Assembly (NCBI GenBank): GCA_013398615.1 | Contig: VZSR01000514.1 | Location: forward strand, 5,175,996 to 5,239,995 | DNA length: 64,000 nt | Source: Brachypodius melanocephalos | Taxonomy: Eukaryota > Chordata > Aves > Passeriformes > Pycnonotidae | Reading direction: 5' to 3' | In this document: piece after piece, positions 25,626-38,600 of the stretch | How the letters are laid out: every line of letters starts with the position of its first letter | Numbering within the stretch: the first letter of the stretch is position 1 | Position numbers and translations under genes: made by a program | Notes under the pieces: generated by a model | Seen by the model: the letters and a program-made list of their open reading frames with translations, nothing else | Database searches by the model: none | Told to the model about the DNA's origin: nothing

Positions 25626-28600
25626 AGTGAGTGCTGAAAGGACTTTGCTATTTAGCCTTATCTCTTGGATCACGTGCATGAAAATATCTTCCAAAGATTG
25701 TATCCACAGCCTTTGGAAGCAAGGCCAGGAAGCTCCACCTGCTAGCCCAGCCTGCATACCTCACCTCATAACTGTCTTTCTCAAGAAACATTAAGCACTC
25801 TCTTATTCCCATCTCAGAGATAAAGGAAGGCAAAAAAAAAAAATCAAACCAAAACCACAGTTGTTTAAATCAACACAAGAAATCTCTCACAGAACAGGCT
25901 AGGCCTACTTGGCAGTTGAGCAAGCACAGCATCAAAAGGGAAGGTGCATCATGGTGGGATAACCAGCCCCCCGTACATCCCTGAGAGCCCTGACCCCAAA
26001 GGAGAGGCTCCTTCACAGACCTCTGGAGCTGCAAGGGAAACCCATGCCTCAACATGTTCAGGACAGGACTCTACACAAAGCATCTGGTGAAAAATATTGG
26101 GATATGTTTGCTTGCTCAAAGTGCAATCTAAGAGGCTCCTTTTCTCAGTGAAGCCAGACTTATTCAGTGCCCTGTGCACACAGAGTAAACGAGAGCCCTA
26201 TGAAAAGCCCAGGGCTGCAGGTTAGTTTCACAGGGCTGGGGTTAGTTTTCACAATGCGCTGCTCTCTTCTAACGCTGTTGTGCAAGACTTGTATGTTTAA
26301 CATTTCTAACCAGCCAAAATTGCTCTTTATATTTGATCAGGAATAATTTTTTTTTTTTACCTTTGAACCTGCCTTGCAACAGGTTCAAAGGTTACCTGGG
26401 TGCAGTGTCGCCTGTTTATTAAAGCCACACTCTGATGATTCGGGGCTTAGTCCTGCCACAGGAGCTGGGGAAGCACCACTGGAGCTGGGGAAGAACCAAC
26501 CCTAGAACACCCCTTGGGAGTTGTAAAGCAGCAAAGGAAGCAAGCTGTACCAGCCCCTCCACCCTCCTCCAGCACTGAAGGAAGGTAAGCAAATCCCTCC
26601 TAGTCAGAGCCCGTGCTTCCCAAGTACTGGGCTTCCTGCTCCTGCAGAGAAGGACTGCAAATGGGATAATAACCTCAATTTGCTGCAATACCCGGATCCA
26701 ATGCACCCTTCTTATCACCCTGTGTGCTGTTAAAGGCAACAGATGCATAACTGCCTGCATGTTATTAAAGGAGCAAGTCTGGGCTCAGGGGTGGCATACA
26801 GGGAAATCACAGCTTGAATGAGAGCAGCCACCTGAACTCCCTGTTGCTATAGACTGGCTGGAAGTAGAAACCTGTCTACAGTCCAGGCTGAATCCATTTT
26901 CTTATCAGTTTGTTAGTTATGCCTATTTAAAGATACAGTGCACAAAGTAGCAGTGCCAGACTCCCATTCAGACTAATGTTTAAACCAGGTTCCAAGAATA
27001 TAAGAATATTTACTTCCATAGCATCACAAGCAGTAAAAGGTTGCCATATGCTAGATCATTTATCTGCACAAACTTATTGGCAACATTTAATACAATAGAA
27101 TCTAGCTTAATCCCTAAGAACACAGAAGCTGGCTATAATGCTTTTTGCAATGGTTTAAAAGCCCATATCATAGGGTATGGCACACCAGACTGTTGCCATT
27201 GCCTTGGTACAACTTCTTGTTCTAACTATAGAGATGGAGCCTTCTCCAAGCTCTTGCTTGTGTACAGAGAGGATGGTGGAGTCAAAGATCAACCTGAAAT
27301 CAAACTGCAAGCAAGAGAAATGACAAAAAGCACGCTACGCTTCTAAGTCCTAAGCCCATCTCCTATACCTCCTTTTCTGAGGAACCCACTTGTGCTCTGA
27401 GAAGATAATTTATGTCAGTGTGCAGTTATTCTGCTTTACAAAGCTGGACACAGCCCTTGAAAAGCAGAAGAGAGCAATAAAGAAATATGTTTATAGCATT
27501 AAGAGAACAAACTGGAATTCAAAAATCATTCAAATAAAGCAAGTTCACACCTCTCACAGACTCACAAAATTTAAATCCAAGTTTTGAAGAGACAACAGAG
27601 AAAAGAGTACATGGAGCCAATGCTTGCCCTTTATTTATTTAATTCCTTTGCTATTTGCTATATGTAGAAAGATTCATTTGGCATGTTTGGATAACAAAAG
27701 CTCATGTTGTGCCATGACCTTAAGGTTTGTTACAAAACCTCACCTGGTTCATCCTCTATGCAAAACTGTTTTGACAGTGACAACAGAAAGGAAACGACCT
27801 GAACTCCCCATATACATAAGCTACCAAGCTCTTAAGTCATTAATGGGTATGAGAGATGCAGGTGTAAATTTTATATACATGCACAAAGAGAAGCAAAGGC
27901 TGAGATTCATAACTCTGCTTTGATTTTGACAGAAAATTACTAGCAAAAAAGGATATGTGACTTTCCAAAATCTGGAGTTTATTCAGATCAATTATGAAAA
28001 ATTAAAAGCCTCAACATTTGCATGTCACTTGTTATGTGTATCAGGGGAAGAGTGTCAGCTGTACTCTAATTTATAAGCATTGAACAGAAATGATCATTAA
28101 TGAGAAATGTGCATCCTTTCCTATGTACATCCTTTAATCCCATTTTTTGTTGGAGCTGTGACACCCACTGAGCCCAGGCAATAGAGTGTATAGCCTTACC
28201 AGCTCGTGGAGTTCTGCATCACATTCTGGGCTCCTGGCAGGCCAGGTAGCACTGTGCTGTGAGCATGTTCTCCCACCCTGCAGCACAGCCAATGAGATAT
28301 ACAGCATTGCTACCCAAAGACAGGGCAAACTCACTGCTTTTTGTCTTGGTCCTGCAAAAACAACAGTCTGAGGCCAGATATCTGTAGGGGGAAAATGCTA
28401 AGAGAGCTACACAGAGCAGGTGATAATGGAACTGGCTGGGCTGGGAGCATGGCCTTGTCTCCTTTCTATAAGCACAAATGCCCCCTGACAGGCACTATTA
28501 AAGCTGAAGCTCATAGCTTCTCTGAAATGCCACAAGAACAGGTCTGGGAAGGCAAGGCCATGCACAGTTTACAGGGAAATCAGTGAATCAACCCTCAGTT

Positions 28601-29573
28601 TCCCCCAAAGATAGCAACGTGGCTAAATAATGCCACAACTACATGCAAATTAGCTTTACTTGAATAGTATAAAGTTTACAGCAGCAATAAAAACATAATT
28701 GCAATTAGTAGGGGCTACGTGTTTTAGCAAGCCAAGGTCCAGTACAGGTTGTATTTTGGATGCAAGTACATGCTTAATGTTAATTCCATGTCAGCTTTAT
28801 GGTTTGTCTAGCTAAGCAGATTATTCTGAAATCATGCAGCATAGGAAAACTGTCAGATGGGGAAACTCCTAAGTGGAGAAAACAATTCTAAAATCTGAGG
28901 TTAAGGCAATAAAGATGAGAAATAGGTGAAGTTACTGTCTTCCCATACCTCCAAACCTACTGCAAAATTCCAGTTATATTAGACAAGCATTGAAGAGAAA
29001 AAGGGAAACTGCAACAGCTATAAACTTTTAAACAAAGAAATGAAACTGTGAAACCATTAAAAAAATGCCTGTCATAGCAGGAAACAAAACTGAAGAACCT
29101 TGAAACATGATTCACTGTTACCCTGTACAAATAATTGCACCTATGTATGTCTATAACAGAACAGAAAGAATTAGGTAGCTTTTGGAAAAAAAAAAAAAGG
29201 GAAAAAAACTCAACAACAGCAACAAGAAACTTAACATCAAAATCAAAGAAAACCATCAGCAGAAATCCATCTCACCAGCAAGTCCACTGCAGCAGTAGAT
29301 GAGAAATGCTGTGGTCAAAACATTTTGTTGGTGTTACAGGTATTGCTACAAAGCTCTGCCCACCTTAACATATATGCAGCTATAGAGAGAAAATTGCTAT
29401 TGTTGAGAATACAGCTTTATACATAGAGAAGATAATAGCAGATAAGAAAGAATAAACTATAAATATAATTTCAAAATGTTTTGGTTTACAGTTCATTTAG
29501 ACCTATGTCAAGCTGTTTTCATTAACAAACAAAAAAGCTCAATGACTTTGTCTTGTGTGGGTGGGTTGTTGGG
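25626..29573. other. Intergenic, mostly featureless
   Basis: AT-rich DNA with no supported gene. A locally GC-richer part (about 26420-26700) gives a 113-codon minus-strand open frame that I do not recognise and do not call. A perfect hairpin at 26359-26392 is listed separately. Confidence 0.55.
26359..26392. repeat. Perfect 13-bp inverted repeat with 8-nt loop
   Basis: ACCTTTGAACCTG (26359-26371) and CAGGTTCAAAGGT (26380-26392) are exact reverse complements around CCTTGCAA. Each arm contains TTCAAAGG, which fits the TCF/LEF consensus WWCAAAGG, so the element is also a pair of inverted TCF/LEF-like (or nuclear-receptor half-site-like) motifs. It follows a run of T. Confidence 0.85.
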
Positions 29574-29606
29574 GTTTTTTTGTTTGTTTGTTTGTTTGTT
29601 TGTTTG

Positions 29607-29637
<31 letters not shown>
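29574..29637 (+). repeat. Compound microsatellite (TTTG)n then (TTTTG)n
   Basis: About seven TTTG units pass directly into about five TTTTG units, ending in a T run. On the other strand it reads as an A-rich tail, which could be the end of an old retroposon in minus orientation, but no element body was recognised beside it. Confidence 0.92.
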
Positions 29638-29640
<3 letters not shown>

Positions 29641-32600
29641 TCACTCCAGTTCCCCCATGCAGGTTCTTCCCCTTTAAAGCTTCCCTCCCAATGTGCTTTT
29701 CTGCTTGCTGATTTATTTAAACTAGGGGCAGGAAACTGGCTGTAGTTTTTAACATGAGTGTAACCTAAGTGGTGTTGGTTTTGTACTGTGCTACTAAGGC
29801 TCCCTTTTACTTAAGGAGAAGAGCTTGATTTCCTACCCTATATTCAAAATGGTAGGTGCCTTGACTCACTAGTTCTCATCTCTGTATGTTCTCTGCCATA
29901 TTTTCTGTGTAAGTAATGAAGTTTTACTGTGTTTGTTTTATTGCTCATGAGTTTGCTTGTTGTTACTCACATGTTACTTTACTAAATCCAAGGTGCAAGT
30001 GCAGTGATTAGATGTAGGGTTCAAGATAATGAATTTTTCAGGAGCCTCCTAGGAAGTCTCTGCTAGTGTGCTATCAGTTAAATGTGGACCTTGGGCTGAG
30101 TTAAATTCAGATATGTGTTTGTTCTTTGTTCTTCATAATAGAAGTGCTGTGATGATATGAAATAATGGACATCAATATCTAGAAACTTTAGTGCTACCTT
30201 TTCTCTGTGTGGCTAAGGTGCCTAGTGATAGTATTCTACTTTTCTTAGGAGTTCTATGTGGATTTTCAAATCAAGCTTTAGTATTTGCTCTTAACACCAT
30301 GCCCTATCACTAGGGAAAACGTCCTATTAATATAGTATTGATGCATGAATGTTTTGCAAGAAGTGGACCTGTATTATTTAACAGGATAAACAGTAACAGA
30401 ACCTGCTATACTGACTATGTTTTAAATTCTTCAAAACTTCAAAGGGCCAGTTGAGCATGTTTCTGAGTATGTAGTTTCAAGGAGAAAATCTGATATAAGG
30501 ACTATATGAAAGCTTGACTATTCAATTTGTCTGAGAAAATAACTTTTAGTACTAAACAGTGTCATGATGTTGTTGCCCTCCTGATGGAGAGGCAGTAATA
30601 TCCAACACAGTAAAATTCCTTATTTTAAAAAATGGCCTTTTTATTTAAATATACTGAAAGCTTGCATTCAATAGGTTTCATCAGCAAGGAACAGAAACCA
30701 CAGCACTCTACTTCCTGAAAGTAACTGAGGCCTCCTCCTTTCCCACCCTCTAGCAGAGTGTTTCTCAGCTGTGATCAAAGGGTGCTTGAACTGTTTGGCT
30801 CTGACTCTCTGAAGAAGTACTCTAAAATGCAAATACCCACTGAAGCATATCCTGGGTTTAATGCAGGTTTTACTGAGCATTTTGCTTTGTTTTTTTGTGT
30901 GGCTCTGCTCAGAAGTTGCTGCTAGGCTTTTATGCTTTAATTTCTCCCTGGATGCTCAAAGTTAGATGTTCCTAAACCCTGTTAGGAACCTCCCTTCCTA
31001 AACAAGACTTCAGCAGCATCAAGGAGGAATATGTAATACAAAGTTTCCAAAGAATGAGAACTGGCTAAGTGGCTCACATCTACAGGAGGACACCAGGCTG
31101 TACTGTGTAAGCAAATGGAAAGAGTGAGCTACTGGTGGTTAGGAAATTAATTAGTGTAGGTGGTTGTACTCCACTTTTCCTGCTGTAAACAGTCAGTGTT
31201 ACCTTACTAGCTGAGAAAAAAGATGTCATGATCACATCAAAAGCTTAGGTAAACTTGATACAAACTATATAACTCCAGAAGACATTCTCCCAGGCAATGC
31301 AGACTGTTGCTTCCAAAACCGTGCAAGTATCAGAGGTTGCTTTGTTGTCCATAATGAACTCTTGCAATGGAGATGACACAAAGATCAGCCACTTTGCAGT
31401 GGAGAGAATCTCCTCACATGGAGAGCACAGAAAATAACTTTAATTGCTTCTAGGTAATGAAGGAATAACTTTAAAGGGGGAGGTACAGTAGAAATGAGAA
31501 TGTGTACTCCTGAACTCAAGGCTGTAAATGGTATCACTGTAATCTCTTCTGATAAAAACAAAGCCTTTGACTCTGGAGCTTAGTGCATCTTATCCCTGAC
31601 CATTGATCAGGGCAGACAACCTAAGTACACTTTCAACTGTCCAGCAACTTATTGCACAAGAGGCTGAACAGGTGGTTGGAGACACCTGGTGCATTTTGTA
31701 TCCTTGGGAGTTGAGCCTTCAGAACTCAGGGGTTTCAGACATTCCAGCTCTGACCCCTCTGATGTTTAAAAAGGCAACTGCTGCTCAGACATACCCTGCA
31801 GTGGAAGCTGGTGTTCGTCCAAAATGCTCTGGTTTGTTCTTGTTCTGATATAGATCAGGTATTATGTATGTAGGGGGCACTTGGATTTGTGAGTTAAACT
31901 CTGGTTGTAGCTGTTCCATAGCACAGATCTAGACTGCAGCTGTTCTCTTACCATAGACAGGAAGGTCTATCGAGTACAGATTCCTGTCCTCTCTCTGGCT
32001 TTTCTGCTTTGAGGGCAGAAGGATTAAGTGGCATTTGGATGATACCAGAGGTGATAAATTAGCAGCTACTTGGATTGACAAATAGTTACATTAAAAGCTC
32101 TAGGCATAGGAAACAACTGTCCTAATTCTGTGAATTGAGATAAATTTGCTGATAATCTCTTGCCACAATTTGAAAAATACACCCCATGTGCTTTGATAGA
32201 AGAGACTAAAGCCCATTTGTGGAAAGAGTGTTGGAAAATAAAAGAAAACACTGTCAATATTCTATTAATAAAGGAAGCAAGTTGAAAATAGTTTTTCAGA
32301 TATGAAAACACTTTGTTTTGTATTACCTAGGTCTGTGTTTTTGTCCATCTGTGCTTTTTTTTACACAACACTAACCTCACTATCTTTAAAGGGTGTGTAT
32401 GCAAAGTCCTGCATATGTAATCTCAGTCAGGGCATTAATTGGGCTAATGAAGACAGTTACTAAAAACACCCACCAAACCCTAGAAGCTAATGAGCATATA
32501 ATACTTCCCAGAATTTAGAGAAACTTGTCAACAGGTCTTTCTTTAAATTAAAAATTCATTCAAATATAACTGAAAATCATCCTTGACTCGCTATAGGGAT

Positions 32601-33894
32601 GCTGGGTGGACTACAATGGGATTAGATTACTGCCTGATCTTTCTTTCTTTCTTTCTATGCAAGAGACTTGTGGAATCAATTCAGAACCTGAAGGTAAAAG
32701 TTTTGCTACATTTAATGATCATTTCTTGATTAGGTGTTCATTCTGGACTTTGAGTTCTTTGCTCCAAGCAAAAAAAATCACATCCTTCAGGGCTTGATGT
32801 TCAGTCCTAGATATCTTGGTACAAACTACGTTGCATGTGACTCAGTGAGAACAGGAAAATACTCTGATGGAAAAATTTTCAGTGACTTGTCTACTACTGC
32901 ATGGAGTATTTGGGATTACTGGGTTTTCTGATCCTCATCACAAAAAGGTCAGACAAGTGTCTTCAGTAAATTTTCTGTCAAATAAGTCCATGTAAGAGCC
33001 AGTAGCTATTTGTGACAACTGCTCTGATCTGTCTGACCTAGTCAGACAGTGTTAATGGTAAGCCATATAAATAAATTAAAGAAGATGACTTGGTGCCATA
33101 AATAAGATAGTTTTGTTTCTTACCTCTTGCATGATACTCTAAAAACAACCAATCATTCATGGTTTCTGAGAAATCATCTTAAAAGTACTATTAAAATAAG
33201 CAGATGAGAGTACACTTCAGCCAATGAAACTGGTGCAGCTGTACAGGACTGTGGTCTCTCTGGTTACCTGCACATAGCTCTAGTCTCTTACTGCTGATTG
33301 AAAAATTTCATGACCAGGGAAGAGTCACATGAAATGCACTGAGTGAAAACTCCTTTTGGTCACCTGGGCATGGGAAAAGACTGGAAAAGTGCCCAAATTG
33401 ATTGCTAATAATCAATATTAAGGGGAGTTCTAACATGAGTATTCTGGCATTGCTCTATAAAGATGTGAAAATAGATGTGAGTCTAGAAAGCTTCCAACAT
33501 ACAAATGGTGCAAATGTGATTTGCTCTGTCACTTGGATTTAGTAGTGGGCTCTGAGCTAAAGGAATAAAGTTTGTATATCCAACCTTTCATGATGGAGAA
33601 TGGAGATGTCTCTACCTAGCTGCCTCAGTGCTCATGCTATAAAAAAGTGTCTGGCTCATATTAATGAAAGAGGAAGTATAAACCACAAACCAGATGCAGT
33701 TTAATCACTGCAGAAAGCTGCTTGCTAATTGCTTCATTAATTGGCCAGATATATATAGTGTCAAGAGCTGCTGATTACCAAATTCATTTTATTAATAAAC
33801 TTCAGTCTTCCAAACTGAGCAGTGCTAAACCTAAACTGCTAAGTAGCTTTGCCCTTTGAATGTAAACTTGATCAGCAGACCTGGATTTAGGTAC
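29638..33894. other. Intergenic, nothing recognised
   Basis: AT-rich DNA with only short unsupported open frames on both strands. A non-coding ACSL5 first exon could be hidden here, but nothing in the sequence identifies one. Confidence 0.55.
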
Positions 33895-34041
33895 TTTTTT
33901 TTTTTTTTTTTTTTNNNNNNNNNNNNNNNNNNNNNNNNNNNNNNNNNNNNNNNNNNNNNNNNNNNNNNNNNNNNNNNNNNNNNNNNNNNNNNNNNNNNNN
34001 NNNNNNNNNNNNNNNNNNNNNNNNNNNNNNNNNNNNNNNNN
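33895..34041. other. Poly-T run followed by an assembly gap (127 N)
   Basis: Twenty T (33895-33914) run straight into 127 N (33915-34041). The assembly probably broke on the homopolymer or on a repeat attached to it. The odd N count suggests an estimated gap size. Confidence 0.97.
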
Positions 34042-35608
34042 TGTGCTACAAACAAGTTTGTGCTCCCATAGGTTTAATATGCCCAGTGACTGAAATTGCC
34101 CATCAGTAGAGAGTCCCAAGGCTGTAGCACAATCTTTTTGGACTCTCAGTACATGAAGCCAAGGTCAGGAGTTTGAAGGGCATGTGACAGCTAAGGTTTA
34201 GAGTAGAAAAGAGGGCTAGGAAGTTTGTATTTCTCAGATATGTAGGTGATATGGATCTGGCAGCTTGGGCTTGCTGAAAAGCCTCTGAGGTACTATTTCT
34301 TATCCAGGTGCTAAACTGGCAAAGCATGCCTTTTATCACTAGGGAACACACCAGCATTTCTGATTAACACTGCCACAAAACTGTCAAACAGATTTGGGTA
34401 TTCTAACTGATCAGTCTGGGCTCAGAGACACAAATTCTGACTTCAGGTCTTGGCTGAACTCACTAATAGTTTGTAAAATACCTTCAACTTCATTGGAATT
34501 ATAGTTAAAGGGTAACTGGAACTCATTGTGACAGGACTCCTGGTATTCTTCTTGTACAGGGGTTTAGTTGATAGCTAACATATTATCTGCTGATGGGGTT
34601 CCTTTGATTCTTTTAGGATTCTTTTGGGATTCCTTTGAAAGAGTGTTGTTATTCATCTTGCAAAGTGTGAGGTGGTGTGTCCTGCACAGATATTTAGACA
34701 TTACCAAATACAAGTTGCTGAGATCTGAGTTTATTCAGACAAAAAGCAGTTCTTTCTCTTGGCAATTCACATCACATCTTAAAACACATCAGAACATTTT
34801 GGAGATAAAAGTACTTGTTTCTAAGGAAGAAAGCTCAGGTCTCTGTGTCTTATAAGAAAATCTGCATTCTCAGATTTTGCTTCCCTGCCCTTGACAGAAG
34901 ATAAGTTGGGGAATGCAAGCAGCAGAATTGTTTCTGTATTTCCCAGCCAGACTTCCATTGCACACATTGACTTCCAGGTTGTCACTTCCTAGTGGAAAGC
35001 AACTTTCACAGCTTTGATTTGTGCTGGTTTTTTTGGCTGACCACACTGTCACCCTCTGAAATATTTGTCTAGCATGACCAGTAAAAGAAACTGACAAAGA
35101 ATATACTGTTTGTCCTGCAGACATATATGTAGGTGCATCAAAATGTAATTTATCAATACACTTCCTATTTCAGCAAAACTATTTCCTATTGAACACTTAC
35201 AATATTGAGGAATTTTCTTACTTTCACAATTCACATCATTGAACCATAGGCATTTTTTGGTTATACTTGGGGAGATAGGTTTAGGAAGTTATATACTGGT
35301 TTTCTCCAGGCAGATTTTTTTTTGTACTTAAAGATGGAAAGAATCTGTTCCTTGTCTGGCTTCATCAGGCTTCAGCTTTTTGTGGAGATAGATGCAGCAT
35401 AGATTAAGATTTATGGGGACAGGTGACTTAAGATCTCTTAAGAGGCTTAAAACATTGCATAAGTGTGCTTCACTATTGTACCAGGACTCTCCAGGGGCAA
35501 ACTGCTGAAATGATTCGCAGTATTGTTTAACAAGCTGCTTAAGTAACCATGGCTCATAGGTAATTAAAGCTTCTACCTCAAATCTACTAAACCTCCTGTT
35601 TGTTTCAG
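34042..35608. other. Sequence upstream of the ACSL5 start-codon exon
   Basis: No coding exon recognised. The last bases before 35609 form a good splice acceptor: a branch-point-like CTACTAAAC near 35584-35592 and TTTGTTTCAG. This stretch is therefore probably the end of the first ACSL5 intron. Confidence 0.6.
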
Positions 35609-35638
35609 GTTCAACTCTGGCTCCACTGATCCAGCACA
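35609..35638 (+). other. ACSL5: ACSL5 5' UTR portion of the start-codon exon
   Basis: Thirty bases between the splice acceptor (AG at 35607-35608) and the ATG at 35639. The acceptor means at least one non-coding exon lies upstream; it was not located. Confidence 0.7.
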
Positions 35639-38600
35639 ATGATCTGGATACTTCAAGTATTGTTCTCACCGCTCCCAACACCAGCATTGATCAGTCTCAT
35701 TGCATTTGGAGCTGTCATCTTCCTGTGGGTGATAAGCAGGCCAAAACCTCTTATACCTCCTGTTGACTTGAACAAGCAGTCAATAGGAATTGAGGTAATG
35801 CTTTCTCTGCTTGTGGGCATGGTCTGTTTTGGAGTTTAATCTGAATCCATTCTGACCTTGGGTGTCAATGGAAATTCTCGTGTCTGATGTGCACAGCCTT
35901 CTCTCCCAGGTGTACAACTCAAGAGCATGGTGGGGAGAAGTGAAGCCTTAAGATGCTAAGATGAGAAAGAGCAGCTCCTTCCAGCTAGGGTTAGGTGGGA
36001 TTTTTACCAGACAGCTTTGGCTGTCACTGACTTCTTCCTGTATTTTCAGTGCACTGTATCAGCTTTGAAACTGGTGCTAGACTTCATGTAATAAGGCAAG
36101 TGGTAGCACTCAGTCAAGGCCTCTCAATAACCTGTAACTGAATGTTAATGTGGGCCATCTAGAAAATTCCTCTGCATGTGATTGAGTAGATCAAAATCAG
36201 GAAGGGAAAAAGACTTCCCTAACAATGCAATGCTATTGAAATGCTTTAGAGGGGATTGATGAGAGAATGGCTGAGGAACAAATGACATTTCATCTGTTCT
36301 GCACTGTTTCATAACCATGCTCTGTTCCTAGGGAGGAGCCAGAAGAGGTGCACTCTTGACAGATAATAACCTGCTTTCTTATTACTTTGAAGATGCTAAA
36401 ACCCTGTATGAAGTTTTCCAGAGAGGAGTGAGTATTTCTGGTAAGTTTTGCATCTGGTAGTTAGTACTTGTCTATCACAAGTAGACAAAATTTTTCCAAG
36501 ATCCTTTTCCTTGTGTCTCGGCTGTGGTAATAATTCAGGCTAGCAAAAGCTCTTCTAGCCTTCTGTGGGGTGGAGAGACAAGTGACAATATTTCTGCCTG
36601 TCCCAATTTAGCATCAGTCTTATTTGACAGACGAGGCAGGAGCAAATATCAGGAGCTGAAGGTGGTAGAGTTCAGTCAAGAGTCAGCAGATATGAAGCAT
36701 CAGAGGAATTGTGGGGGGAAACACCTCTCCTTTGTCTTATGATGTGAGTGTTCCTGTGAAATTACTGCCTGTTTACAACAGATACAAATTTGTACATGTC
36801 ACTTCACAAGTCCTATGCATGGAAATATGTGATGGTTTGCAAACTATTTCAACCTCACATGGGTTTGGCAATGGAAAGAATATCACCAGATATTAGAAGT
36901 ATTGTTTGCAAGAATAAAGCTGAGAGTCTTACAATCTTGTTTTGGGCAAAGTGTTTAACTATGGACATTGACCTGCTCTCCATGCAGTTACCTGAATGTC
37001 TGACAGAAAACATTTCCCACTTCAAGTGTTGCTATTGTAGTGTTATGCAACTTCAGTACTGAGCTTTGAAATTGCTTTTCTGAACTCTTTGATTAGGAAA
37101 TGGTGACTGCCTAGGCTACAGGAAACCCAAGCAACCTTATCAGTGGCTGTCATATAAACAGGTGAGTATTGTAAATGACAGATGAATTAATTTGGGATAC
37201 TGCCTTGTAACACTAAATTGGGGGAATGACTGTCTTGCAGGTTTCAGACAGAACTAAATACCTGGGATCAGGGCTTCTGCAAAAAGGATGCCAACCATCA
37301 TCAACCCAATTTATTGGCATTTTTGCTCAAAATAGGCCAGAGGTAAGCAACAAATTGTGTATTCTTTCCTACACTATTCTGACACCTTGGGGTGAGAGTC
37401 TGTATTTAAATAGCTTCAGGCCACATGAGGAAAAAAATCACAACTTTTTCCTTCCCAATTCCCTTTTTACTGACTAAGCACATACAATTCCAAGCATGCA
37501 ATACAATGACCTCTCACAACTCTTACTCTCATGGATGTGCTCCTTCCATAGCCCCTCACTGCCATGTGCATGGGCAAGTCAAGCTGTATGAAATCTGTAG
37601 GCAATCCTGTCTTGAGGGCTCCTAGTTTTCCTTAGTTGTGCTGTTTTCTCTTTTCAGTGGATCATTTCAGAGTATGCCTGCTACACCTACTCAATGGTTG
37701 CTGTTCCACTCTATGACACTCTGGGACCAGAGGCCATTGTATACATTGTTAACAAAGGTAAATATTGACTTCCACTCTTTCATAAGGATTTTTCTAGGAA
37801 ACTTTGTTTTGGGAGGGCTAAGTTCAAGGAAATTTGCAAAAACCAGAGTAGCTTTAACCTTACTGCTCTTATGGACACTTAATTTCTTAGTGAAGCTGCT
37901 TTGCAGGGCACATGGTTCAATGCCTAGAAGAATCCACTGGGCTTCCTATGTCTCCTACTGTCTTGATTGCAAGTCCACTGAAGGATCTGCTAGATCCTGT
38001 GGACCATTCTGCAATTAGAGTGCCCAACAATTTGCTATTTGAGATTTTGCAATCTTGAACTCCCACACTGCTAATCAGACAATGCAGACAGACTTGCATG
38101 TAATTTAAGACTAGATGTGCATGTCTGATTGAAAGTTGTAGGATGAAAAGAGTAGAGGAGGGAAGGATAAAGATATGCCTAAATCTGTTTATCTGGTTAT
38201 TGCATGTTCTACAGAAACAACATCTAGCAGGTCATCACGGAAGAAATTGGCAAGGAAGTTAAATAAATCTTCAGACTTTCGTCCCCCAGTCTTAGGAGAG
38301 GGATGAGGGATATAAATATCCACTATTGTTACACTGATCTGGGATCCATCCCATAAACAGAATTTGCCAAGCAAAATCACTTCAACAGTTATGGTGGTGA
38401 ATCTTGGAAGCAGGTCTTGTCTTGGGATTACATAGCTGTGATTTACCAGTCTAACTGAGAACTGGCAGGCTCAGGCAAATCCAGTTCCTCTGCTGACTTA
38501 AAGGAAAAGGCTTTTGTAACTACATCCACAGAGAAGCTGAAGTATTAACTCAAGAATTTTAGCTACCTCTTTCAATTGGGCCTTAATTTCTTTAGATTTA

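Noticed and set aside
26419..26760. 113-codon minus-strand open frame starting at a real ATG
   Set aside because: No recognisable domain, no splice or promoter context, and it overlaps a short direct repeat (GGAGCTGGGGAAG twice). Probably chance in a GC-richer patch.
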